Source of the DNA: an uncultured Hyphomicrobiales bacterium | Lineage (GTDB): Bacteria; Pseudomonadota; Alphaproteobacteria; Rhizobiales; Beijerinckiaceae | NCBI GenBank assembly: GCA_903847605.1 | Contig: CAINED010000076.1 | Location: forward strand, 124,001-188,000 | DNA: 64,000 nt | Direction: 5' to 3' | Shown: in pieces, positions 52,204 through 59,138 of the stretch | How positions within the stretch are numbered: the stretch's first letter is position 1 | Layout: each line of letters starts with the position of its first letter | Position numbers and translations under genes: made by a program | The notes under the pieces: generated by a model | The model's database searches: none | What the model was told of the DNA's origin: nothing | What the model saw: the letters and a program-made list of their open reading frames with translations, nothing else

Positions 52204-53334
52204 TCACACCCGCTTGCCCGCGATATCCGCGCCTTCGCGCAACACGCGCAGCTTCTTCCATGTGACGATCGGGTCGATCTTGCCGTAGCCCGCGAATGTG
52301 CCGAAGCCGCAATCGGTGCCGGCGATCACGCGCTCTGCGCCGACGATGGCGGCGTATCGTTCGATGCGCTGGGCGATCAGTTCGGGATGTTCGACATAAT
52401 TGGAACAGGTGTCGATGAGTCCGGGCACCAGAACCTTGTCGTCCGTGAGTTTCGCATCGCGCCAGACGATCCATTCGTGTTCATGACGCGGATTGGCGGC
52501 CTCGAAAAGCAAACGCGTCGGCCGCGCCTTCAGCACGATGTCGACGACCTTTTCGAGGGGGATGTCGAAATCGTGCGGCCCCTCGTAATTGCCCCAGCAG
52601 ATGTGCATGCGCAGCCGTTCGGGCGGAATGTTCGCTGTCGCGGCATTAAGCGCCTCGACATTCTGCGCCGCGCGCGTCAGGAATTCTTTCTCGCTCAGGT
52701 TCTGGAAGCCCGTATGCGCAGCCATGGCGAGATCGGGCGCATCGAGTTGCAGATCGAAGCCCGCCGCGACGATCGCCTCGTATTCCGGCCGCATGGCGTC
52801 AACGAGATCGGCGAGATAGGCTTCGTGCGAGGGATAGAACTGGTTCGGCTGGAAGGCGGTGACGAGACCAGGCGTCGCGGAATTCAGGAAACCGCGCACG
52901 CCCTTGCCCTGGCTGTCCATCGCCGCCCTGAAGCGGCGGATGTCGTCTTCCATCGGCTTCGTGTCGATCAGTTTCACCTTGCCGATGCAGGACGCGCGCA
53001 CGAAGCCCTGCGTCCCCATGATCGCCGCCAGCTTCGTACGCAGGTCCGGCAGATCGGCGAGATCCTTCGCGGGCACGCGGTCGACATGGCCGCCAAATCC
53101 GGAGAGGCGCTTGGTGACATAGGTGGAATAGCCGACCTTGCCGAGTTCGCCATCGCTGACGATGGTGACGCCCGCGGCGACCTGATCCTTCACCGCCTGT
53201 TCGATTTCTGCGGAAACCAGCGCATCGAAGGCCGCATCGTCCACGTCCTTGTTGTGATCGCGCTTGATGAGCATTTCGGCGAGCGCCGGAGAACGCGGCA
53301 GGCTGCCGACATGCGTCGTATGAATGAACGTCAT
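52204..53334 (-). CDS. cobalamin-independent methionine synthase C-terminal-like protein (MetE-II family)
   Basis: A 376-residue TIM-barrel protein of the MetE/UROD-like group found without the MetE N-terminal half. It begins MTFIHTTHVGSLPRSPALAE, the typical folate-enzyme start, and has the zinc-site regions HICWGNYEGPHDFDIP and GTDCGFGTFAGYG. ATG at 53334 is used; the longer frame to 53487 overlaps the SnoaL gene. Free-standing proteins of this group act as methyltransferases or on modified folate or cobalamin substrates, and in catabolic islands may demethylate aromatic ethers. Its stop is beside the palindrome block. The SnoaL gene lies 5 bases upstream. Confidence 0.88.
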   Translation of the reverse strand: MTFIHTTHVGSLPRSPALAEMLIKRDHNKDVDDAAFDALVSAEIEQAVKDQVAAGVTIVSDGELGKVGYSTYVTKRLSGFGGHVDRVPAKDLADLPDLRTKLAAIMGTQGFVRASCIGKVKLIDTKPMEDDIRRFRAAMDSQGKGVRGFLNSATPGLVTAFQPNQFYPSHEAYLADLVDAMRPEYEAIVAAGFDLQLDAPDLAMAAHTGFQNLSEKEFLTRAAQNVEALNAATANIPPERLRMHICWGNYEGPHDFDIPLEKVVDIVLKARPTRLLFEAANPRHEHEWIVWRDAKLTDDKVLVPGLIDTCSNYVEHPELIAQRIERYAAIVGAERVIAGTDCGFGTFAGYGKIDPIVTWKKLRVLREGADIAGKRV

Positions 53335-53339
53335 TTGTA

Positions 53340-53753
53340 TCAGACCTTGAGATCGAGAAAGCCCGCGCGTTCGGCAAAACGCCAGCCCTCGGCCGTGCGC
53401 ACGAGTTTGTCGCGGAAGCCGCCGATGAGCGCAGGAGGAACCGCCGTGCCCTCGCCGGCCGGCGCGGTGTAGAGCAGCATCGAGCAACGCGCGGTGGCGG
53501 CGTCGGCCGATGTCACGTCGACCACGATATTGGTGATGAGGTGGCAGGACTTGCGCGGCGGCCGGCTTGCAAAGGAGGCGCGGATCGCTTCACGCCCGGA
53601 GATGGGATCGCCCCCGGCGGGACGCACGAAGCGCCCGTCTTCGGTGAAAGTCGCCGCGACGGCCGCCCAGTCGGCGGCATCGTTCAGCAGCGCGAATTGC
53701 GTGATGAGGCGCGAAATCTCTTGTTCGGCGAGCAGGCGGTCGAGCGGCGTCAT
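53340..53753 (-). CDS. SnoaL/NTF2-like protein
   Basis: A 137-residue cone-fold protein of the NTF2-like superfamily. It begins with the usual helical segment (LLAEQEISRLITQFALLNDA) then DWAAVAATFTEDGRFVRP, GREAIRASFASRPP, CHLITNIVVDV and GGFRDKLVRTAEGWRFAERAG. This is the pattern of SnoaL_4-type members that accompany ring-hydroxylating dioxygenases and aldol cyclases. ATG at 53753 with AGGAGG upstream is preferred to the 201-codon frame from 53945. It is probably co-transcribed with the MetE-like gene. The enzymatic role is unknown. Confidence 0.87.
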   Translation of the reverse strand: MTPLDRLLAEQEISRLITQFALLNDAADWAAVAATFTEDGRFVRPAGGDPISGREAIRASFASRPPRKSCHLITNIVVDVTSADAATARCSMLLYTAPAGEGTAVPPALIGGFRDKLVRTAEGWRFAERAGFLDLKV

Positions 53754-53884
53754 TCGGGCAATTTCCTCCTGAGATGCTGGCCGGTCTTCCTCCGGCGGCC
53801 GTAGCGGGAGGCGCAGTATAGGTGCCCGTTGCGCCGGCACAACTTGCAGAACGTTTGTCCACAAGGCGACGGCCGCCGGCCGCC

Positions 53885-54199
53885 TCAGCCCGCGCCGACG
53901 CCCGCGAAGGCGACGCCGCTCAGCCTGTGCATGTCGTATTTCCACGTCGAAAGATCGTCCGAGGAGAACTCATTGAGATGCGTGTGGCCGCAAGCCCTCG
54001 CCATCACTTTCATCAGGTCGACGGACGCCTCAAGAAAATTGTGCAATTGCCGCGCGGATTTCTCGACGACTAGGCGCGAGACGAGTTCGGGCTTCTGCGT
54101 TGCTATGCCGACAGGGCAATTGTTGGTGTGGCAGGCGCGCATGCCCAGACACCCGATCGCCTGCAAGGCCGAATTCGAAATCGCGACGGCGTCCGCACC
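53885..54199 (-). repeat. duplicated glutamate-synthase 3' end
   Basis: Encodes about 104 residues that differ at only a modest number of positions from the C-terminus encoded at 57416-57727. It is joined at its 5' side to unrelated kinase sequence at about 54199. Confidence 0.8.
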
Positions 54200-54454
54200 T
54201 GGTTCCGCTACGCGCTCCTGCACATCGCTCGTCAGGGAATTGATGACCTGCTGGATGGACAGGACGATTTGCTCGATGTCACGCGCGACCAGCAGGTTCG
54301 CCTCGCGTGCGCGTTCAATCCAGTCCCGATGTTCTTCCTGCTGCTTGTTCCAGAAGAAGAGGCCCGACCCCACAAGGAGGGCCAGCGACAGCAGCGCAGC
54401 AAGGCAAATGGGCAGCCACTCCCGACCGGACAATTTCGCCCAGAACGATTCCAT
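53885..54454 (-). CDS. chimeric protein: histidine-kinase membrane N-terminus fused to glutamate-synthase 3Fe-4S C-terminus
   Basis: A 189-residue in-frame chimera. Residues 1-85 align with the start of the histidine kinase at 54836-57058 (FFWNKQQEEHRDWIERARE against YFWHKQEVEHADWIDRARE) and contain one transmembrane helix (about 14-36). Residues 86-189 align with residues 434 to the end of the protein at 57416-59026, including the 3Fe-4S cysteines C102, C108 and C113. The junction is ERVAEP-GADAVAISN. ATG at 54454 matches the kinase start by homology; longer frames reach 54508. It lacks any kinase domain, FMN-binding barrel or glutaminase. It may be a relic of recombination or a new small membrane protein. 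Confidence 0.75.
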   Translation of the reverse strand: MESFWAKLSGREWLPICLAALLSLALLVGSGLFFWNKQQEEHRDWIERAREANLLVARDIEQIVLSIQQVINSLTSDVQERVAEPGADAVAISNSALQAIGCLGMRACHTNNCPVGIATQKPELVSRLVVEKSARQLHNFLEASVDLMKVMARACGHTHLNEFSSDDLSTWKYDMHRLSGVAFAGVGAG

Positions 54455-54835
54455 GCCCATGTCCCCGCGTTTCATACGCGGAATAGTCACGCTTAACAGG
54501 TGTAGCAAGTAATCAAATAGTTGAAAGTCATTTATATTTCAGTGCTTTATGTGTTTATTTCAGTTACATTTTGCGTAAATCAAAACCCGGCCGTTTCCCG
54601 ATGAAGCCGATACATCTCCTGCAAGGTGGTATAAGTATACTATTTTCAGTCGCTTAAAGACGTACACATATGAACAAAGCAAAGGGGCTATCGGGATCTG
54701 TCATCGGGGGCGGCGTTCCGCATACCGTTTGGGGTGCAGCGAAATTACATATGTAACATTGCTGTGAACAGCGCCTGGAATGGTCTGTTCTTGCGCATCC
54801 TCGCTATCTTTGCACCGTGAAGGATCAGAGCGTTC
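54455..54835. other. AT-rich intergenic region downstream of the kinase and upstream of the chimera
   Basis: About 380 bases without a gene. It is clearly AT-richer than its surroundings (especially 54520-54585) and contains the element at 54550-54581. Confidence 0.6.
54550..54581 (-). promoter_or_regulatory. conserved upstream element of the chimera (pair of 57152-57185)
   Basis: On the plus strand the shared core is gttacatttt-g with flanking tgtg(a/t)ttattt and aatc. It lies 96 bases upstream of the chimera start, while the matching element lies 94 bases upstream of the kinase start. A promoter or regulator site retained after duplication is the simplest reading. Confidence 0.6.
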
Positions 54836-57058
54836 TCAGGCCGGAATATTCACCGTCCCGACCGATCCGTTGCTTCCATTCTGTCGTGAAACCCTTGCTG
54901 AATTGATCGCGTCTCTCAGTTGCGAGAGCGTCACGGGCTTTTGCAGGACTGTTTCGATATCAAGACCCTCGAGATTGGGAAGCTTGTCGCGCTCTGTCCC
55001 CGTCATGAGTATGACGGGCATCTGGCCAAGAATGGCGTCGCTCCTGATGCGCCGCGCCAATTCGAGCCCGCCCGCCTCTGGCATTTCGAGATCGAGGATA
55101 GCCAGGTCGAATCTTTCGGACGTCAGGGCTGCAATGGCCTCAACGCCATCTGCGGCCTCAACGGGAATATGTCCCAGCGTTTTCAGATAGGCCGTGAGAA
55201 TGATGCGGATGGAGGCTGAATCATCGGCCAGAAGAATCCGCAGGTGGTTCTGATTGGCCGGAATCAGGGCTGGAACGGACGTCCTTCCGGCCTCGCCCGG
55301 AACATATTTGTCCATGGCAAGCGTGATGTGAAAGGCGGAGCCCTGCCCGGGCACGCTTTCGACTTCTATAGCGCCATCAAGTTCCCGGATGAGCCGGTCG
55401 GCGATCCACAGGCCGAGGCCCATGCCTTCGGGCCGCTGCGCCTTCGAAGCCTCGCCACGCTCATAGGGCGAGAACATCCTGTCGATGAGCTCCGGCTCCA
55501 TGCCCGCACCCTGATCGATGACGCTGATGCGGAACTTCGTCTTGTTGGAAAGGACTTGCAGATAGGCCAAGGCCACAATGATCGGCTTCTTGCCGGCATA
55601 TTTGGCTGCATTGGACAAAAGGTTCAGGATGATCTGGTTGAGAATCGTCTTGTTGCCCATCACCATATGGGGAAAGACGCCGCCATCCATGGCCTGAAGC
55701 TGTATATCAGCAGATGGCGTGGCCATCCTGCATGTCTTGATCAGGTCCGAAAGCATGATGGGCAGGGAAAATGGCTCGTTATCAGAAGGAATCGCAGAAC
55801 CGTCTGCCGAGTTCACGGTCAGGACGGAGTTCAGCAGCGTTTTCATCTGCGAACACGAAGCCTGTAATATGTCCATCAGTTCGGAATTCTTCGGATCGAC
55901 CCCTCGCAGCTTGATCAGTTCCGTAGCGGTGACGATGGACATGAGAGGCGTCCGCAGGTCATGCGAGACAAGGGAGAAAAAGTCGCTCTTCTCCTTTCGG
56001 AAATTCTCGGCATTTTCTCTGGCCTCGCTTTCACGCAGCAGGGCCTGCTGGCGTTCTGCAAGCATGAACTGCGTTTCACCGCTGTATTTTCTGAAGGACA
56101 TGCCGGCGAACATGATCAGAGAAATCGAGACAAGCAGGGCTGGCGCAAGAATCTTGAGCTCATCCCTTGAAGCTTTGTGGATTGTTGCTTCCGTGACCGC
56201 GCCACCCAATATCAGCGGCAATCCTGCAATAGGTTCTGAGGCAGTAACGATTCGTTCTGTCTGCAGCGATTTGCTGGTACTTTGGGCAGACGTTAACAAC
56301 CCCCGGCGCGCTTCATCGTAGCGCAATAGAAAAACGGCATTGGCAATGTTGTCACCCCCCCCCCGTCGGTCTGCTTGTGGAGTAGCTGTCGTAATTATCG
56401 TGCCGTCTCGCAGAACGAGAACATGATTATGAACGCGTGAAGTATCTCCGAGTGCGAATACGTCGTCGATGAGCGATCGGGCAAGAACAGCGACGAGTAC
56501 GCCGAGCCGGGTACCGGACTTGCCGACTACCGGAGTGCATAACAGGAACACATGGGTTCCATCCAGTAGGGTCTTGAAGGGCGCAGTGATATGCATTGTA
56601 GCAGGATCTTGGTCCCGGCAGGCAATAAAGTACTGGCGATCGAGGACCGAGATGAAGGGCGCGGGATAATGCGATGAAATGGCGGCCAGGGTTCCGGCAT
56701 TATCGACGAAGCTCATGCGCAAGCTGGAACGGTAGCTTGCTGCCGCATAGTGCATCTTGTCGTGAAATTCGCGAGAATGCGCATATGTGGCAAGTTCGCT
56801 GTTTGGCTCCAGAAAGCGCTCCTGCAGATCGCGCGTCAATGAAACGATGACCTGCTGGACGCCCGACATGATCTGTCCAAGATCGTGCGCCACCAGCCTG
56901 TTTTTTTCCCGCGCCCTGTCGATCCAGTCTGCGTGCTCAACTTCCTGCTTGTGCCAGAAGTAGAGGATCGAGGTGCACACGAGGAGAACCGAAATCAGCG
57001 CAGCGACGCAAACCGAGATGTAATCCCGGCTGAATAGTTTCACCCTTAAAGTATTCAC
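54836..57058 (-). CDS. hybrid sensor histidine kinase/response regulator
   Basis: A 740-residue membrane kinase. One transmembrane helix (about 13-36) is followed by an extracytoplasmic sensor of about 260 residues (Cache/CHASE-like by position, not named) and a second helix near 305-325 (ALLVSISLIMFAGM). Then come a HisKA domain with H366 in SHDLRTPLMS, a HATPase domain (NLLSNAAKYAGKKP, GMGLGLWIADRLI) and a C-terminal receiver with D656 in LAILDLEMPEAGG. It is thus self-contained with phosphorelay potential but no output domain. It lies downstream of the Rieske-glutamate-synthase gene. A run of ten G in the sensor part could cause frameshifts. Confidence 0.9.
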   Translation of the reverse strand: MNTLRVKLFSRDYISVCVAALISVLLVCTSILYFWHKQEVEHADWIDRAREKNRLVAHDLGQIMSGVQQVIVSLTRDLQERFLEPNSELATYAHSREFHDKMHYAAASYRSSLRMSFVDNAGTLAAISSHYPAPFISVLDRQYFIACRDQDPATMHITAPFKTLLDGTHVFLLCTPVVGKSGTRLGVLVAVLARSLIDDVFALGDTSRVHNHVLVLRDGTIITTATPQADRRGGGDNIANAVFLLRYDEARRGLLTSAQSTSKSLQTERIVTASEPIAGLPLILGGAVTEATIHKASRDELKILAPALLVSISLIMFAGMSFRKYSGETQFMLAERQQALLRESEARENAENFRKEKSDFFSLVSHDLRTPLMSIVTATELIKLRGVDPKNSELMDILQASCSQMKTLLNSVLTVNSADGSAIPSDNEPFSLPIMLSDLIKTCRMATPSADIQLQAMDGGVFPHMVMGNKTILNQIILNLLSNAAKYAGKKPIIVALAYLQVLSNKTKFRISVIDQGAGMEPELIDRMFSPYERGEASKAQRPEGMGLGLWIADRLIRELDGAIEVESVPGQGSAFHITLAMDKYVPGEAGRTSVPALIPANQNHLRILLADDSASIRIILTAYLKTLGHIPVEAADGVEAIAALTSERFDLAILDLEMPEAGGLELARRIRSDAILGQMPVILMTGTERDKLPNLEGLDIETVLQKPVTLSQLRDAINSARVSRQNGSNGSVGTVNIPA
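56355..56364. repeat. homopolymer run of ten C/G in the kinase gene
   Basis: Ten consecutive C on the plus strand (G in the coding sense) encode part of RRGGGDN at residues about 231-236. Loss or gain of one base would truncate the kinase before its catalytic domains. Confidence 0.85.
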
Positions 57059-57415
57059 TATGGACCCCCACTATGCCGGAAGTCTAGGCACGGCCCTAAC
57101 CCCTTGCAATGATCCAAATCATCCATGCGCTGCGCATTTCGCAGGGCGGTTTGTGATTATTTTGGTTACATTTGCATTGTTAATCGCCATCACATGCTTC
57201 GATTCCTCTTTGCATTCCGTGGCTTGCATAGTGAGTGCTTGAGTAATCAGTCGCCCAAAAAGTATACGGGCGACCAATCCTGAGTTGGCATTCACGATCT
57301 CTCGATCGCTACGATATCGCTCACCCGTATGGGTTCCTACCAAAGTAGGGTGCGTAACAATTTCTATGCATGCTCCGTGCAGCCGCACGCATTCGTGCAA
57401 TTCGCGCCCTAACTT
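57059..57415. other. AT-rich intergenic region between the Rieske-glutamate-synthase gene and the kinase
   Basis: About 357 bases with no convincing gene; a 93-codon minus-strand frame here looks spurious. It carries the element at 57152-57185 and so probably the kinase promoter. Confidence 0.55.
57152..57185 (-). promoter_or_regulatory. conserved upstream element of the kinase gene
   Basis: Partner of the element at 54550-54581, sharing tgtg-ttattt, gttacattt and aatc blocks with small gaps. It lies 94 bases upstream of the kinase start. Confidence 0.6.
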
Positions 57416-59026
57416 TCACGCCCCCACACCAGCAAACGCGACGCCGCTGAGACGGTGCATGTCATGTTTCCATGTCACGAGATCCTCGCCCGTGAACTGG
57501 TTGAGATGAGTATGGCCGCAGGCGCGCGCCATCACCTGCATGAGTTCGACGGCGGATTCGAGGAAGTTGTGCAGTTGCTTTGCTGACTTCTCCACCACGA
57601 GTCGCGACACCAGTTCAGGCTTTTGCGTCGCAATGCCGACGGGGCAATTGTTCGTATGGCAGGCGCGCATGCCCAGACATCCAATCGCCTGCAGCGCAGC
57701 GTTTGAAATCGCGACCGTATCCGCGCCCAGCGCCAGCGCCTTGGCGAAATCCTCGGCGGTGCGCAATCCGCCGGTGATGATCAGCGTCACGTCGCGGCGA
57801 TCCGCCCTGTCGAGATGGCGTCGCGCCCGCGCAAGCGCGGGGATCGTCGGCACGGAGATATTGTCGCGAAACAGCAGCGGCGCTGCGCCCGTGCCACCGC
57901 CGCGCCCGTCGAGGATGATGTAATCGCAGCCGACTTCCAGCGCCGCATCGATATCGTTCTCGATATGTTGCGCCGAAAGCTTGTAGCCGATGGGTATGCC
58001 GCCGGTGCGCGCGCGAACCTCGTTGGCGAAGTCGCGCATATGCCGCGGTTCGGTCCAGTCGGGAAAGCGCGCCGGGGAAATCGCGTCCTGCCCCGGCTTC
58101 AGCCCGCGCACTTCGGCAATCGCCGCCGATACTTTATGGCCCGGCAGATGCCCGCCGGTGCCGGTCTTCGCGCCCTGCCCGCCCTTGAAGTGAAAGGCCT
58201 GCACGCGCTCGACCTTCTCCCATGCGAAGCCGAAACGCGCCGACGCCAGTTCGTAGAAATAGCGGCTGTTGGCTTCTTGCTCGGCCGCCAGCATGCCGCC
58301 CTCGCCGGAACAAATGCCCGTGCCCGCCATCTCGGCGCCTATGGCGAGCGCGACCTTTGCGGAGGCCGAGAGTGAACCGAAACTCATGTCGGAAACGAAG
58401 AGCGGGATACGCAGGCGCAAGGGCTTTTGCGCATTCGGTCCGATCGTGACGTCCGTGCCGACCTCTTCGTGATCGAGGCGCGGCGCGCGATGCAATTGCG
58501 CCGTCACGAACTGGATATCGCTCCATTGCGGCAGTTCGTTGCGCGGCACGCCCATGGCGGCGACCGCGCCGTGATGGCCTGTTTTCTTCAACCCGTCTCG
58601 CGCATAGGCCTGGATCGGTTTCACATGCGGCTCGACGGCGTCCGCATGCGTCTCCGCATACAGGCCGAGATAGGTCTCGCGGTTATAGGGTTGCGGATGA
58701 TCCTTCTCCCAGGCCGCGATCTCGTCGCCATCGACGAAGACTTCGCCATTTTCGACAAGGGACGAAAACTTCGGCAGCGCCTCGTGATTGTCGTATTCGC
58801 TCACGCCGCTGTCGAAGCGATAATCCCAGTCGTGCAATCCGCACATAAGATTATTGCCGGCGATATATCCGTCCGAAAGAAGCGCGCCGCGATGAAGGCA
58901 GCGCCCGTAGAGCACCGAGACCTTGCCGTCGTAGCGGATGACGACGAGATCGACATTCTCCGCCAGCGCATAGGCGGGCTTGCGATCCTGCAAGTCGTCG
59001 AAACGGGCGATTGAAATCCTGCGCAT
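57416..59026 (-). CDS. Rieske domain fused to FMN-binding glutamate-synthase-like protein
   Basis: A 536-residue fusion. Residues 1-105 are a Rieske [2Fe-2S] domain with C43, H45, C62 and H65 (CLHRGALL ... CGLHDWDY). Residues about 130-536 are the FMN-binding GltB-like barrel, with RIPLFVSDMSFGSLSA, the phosphate-binding GGGTGAAP region and the 3Fe-4S cysteines C450, C456 and C461 (CLGMRACHTNNC). There is no glutaminase domain, so ammonia or another substrate would be used, or the protein may not make glutamate. It has no signal peptide. Its C-terminal 100 residues are duplicated in the chimera at 53885. Confidence 0.9.
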   Translation of the reverse strand: MRRISIARFDDLQDRKPAYALAENVDLVVIRYDGKVSVLYGRCLHRGALLSDGYIAGNNLMCGLHDWDYRFDSGVSEYDNHEALPKFSSLVENGEVFVDGDEIAAWEKDHPQPYNRETYLGLYAETHADAVEPHVKPIQAYARDGLKKTGHHGAVAAMGVPRNELPQWSDIQFVTAQLHRAPRLDHEEVGTDVTIGPNAQKPLRLRIPLFVSDMSFGSLSASAKVALAIGAEMAGTGICSGEGGMLAAEQEANSRYFYELASARFGFAWEKVERVQAFHFKGGQGAKTGTGGHLPGHKVSAAIAEVRGLKPGQDAISPARFPDWTEPRHMRDFANEVRARTGGIPIGYKLSAQHIENDIDAALEVGCDYIILDGRGGGTGAAPLLFRDNISVPTIPALARARRHLDRADRRDVTLIITGGLRTAEDFAKALALGADTVAISNAALQAIGCLGMRACHTNNCPVGIATQKPELVSRLVVEKSAKQLHNFLESAVELMQVMARACGHTHLNQFTGEDLVTWKHDMHRLSGVAFAGVGA

Positions 59027-59138
59027 GTGGCACTCCGGGGAAACCCGCGCTCAAGCTAGCACAGGGCGGCGCGGGCGCCAGTTCCCGTCTTGATCCAGTT
59101 CATAGGCCTGACGCCACTTGTTCAGTGTATATTACCTC

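Noticed and set aside
57119..57400. 93-codon minus-strand frame in the gap upstream of the kinase
   Set aside because: No domain or ribosome binding site, and it overlaps the conserved upstream element.
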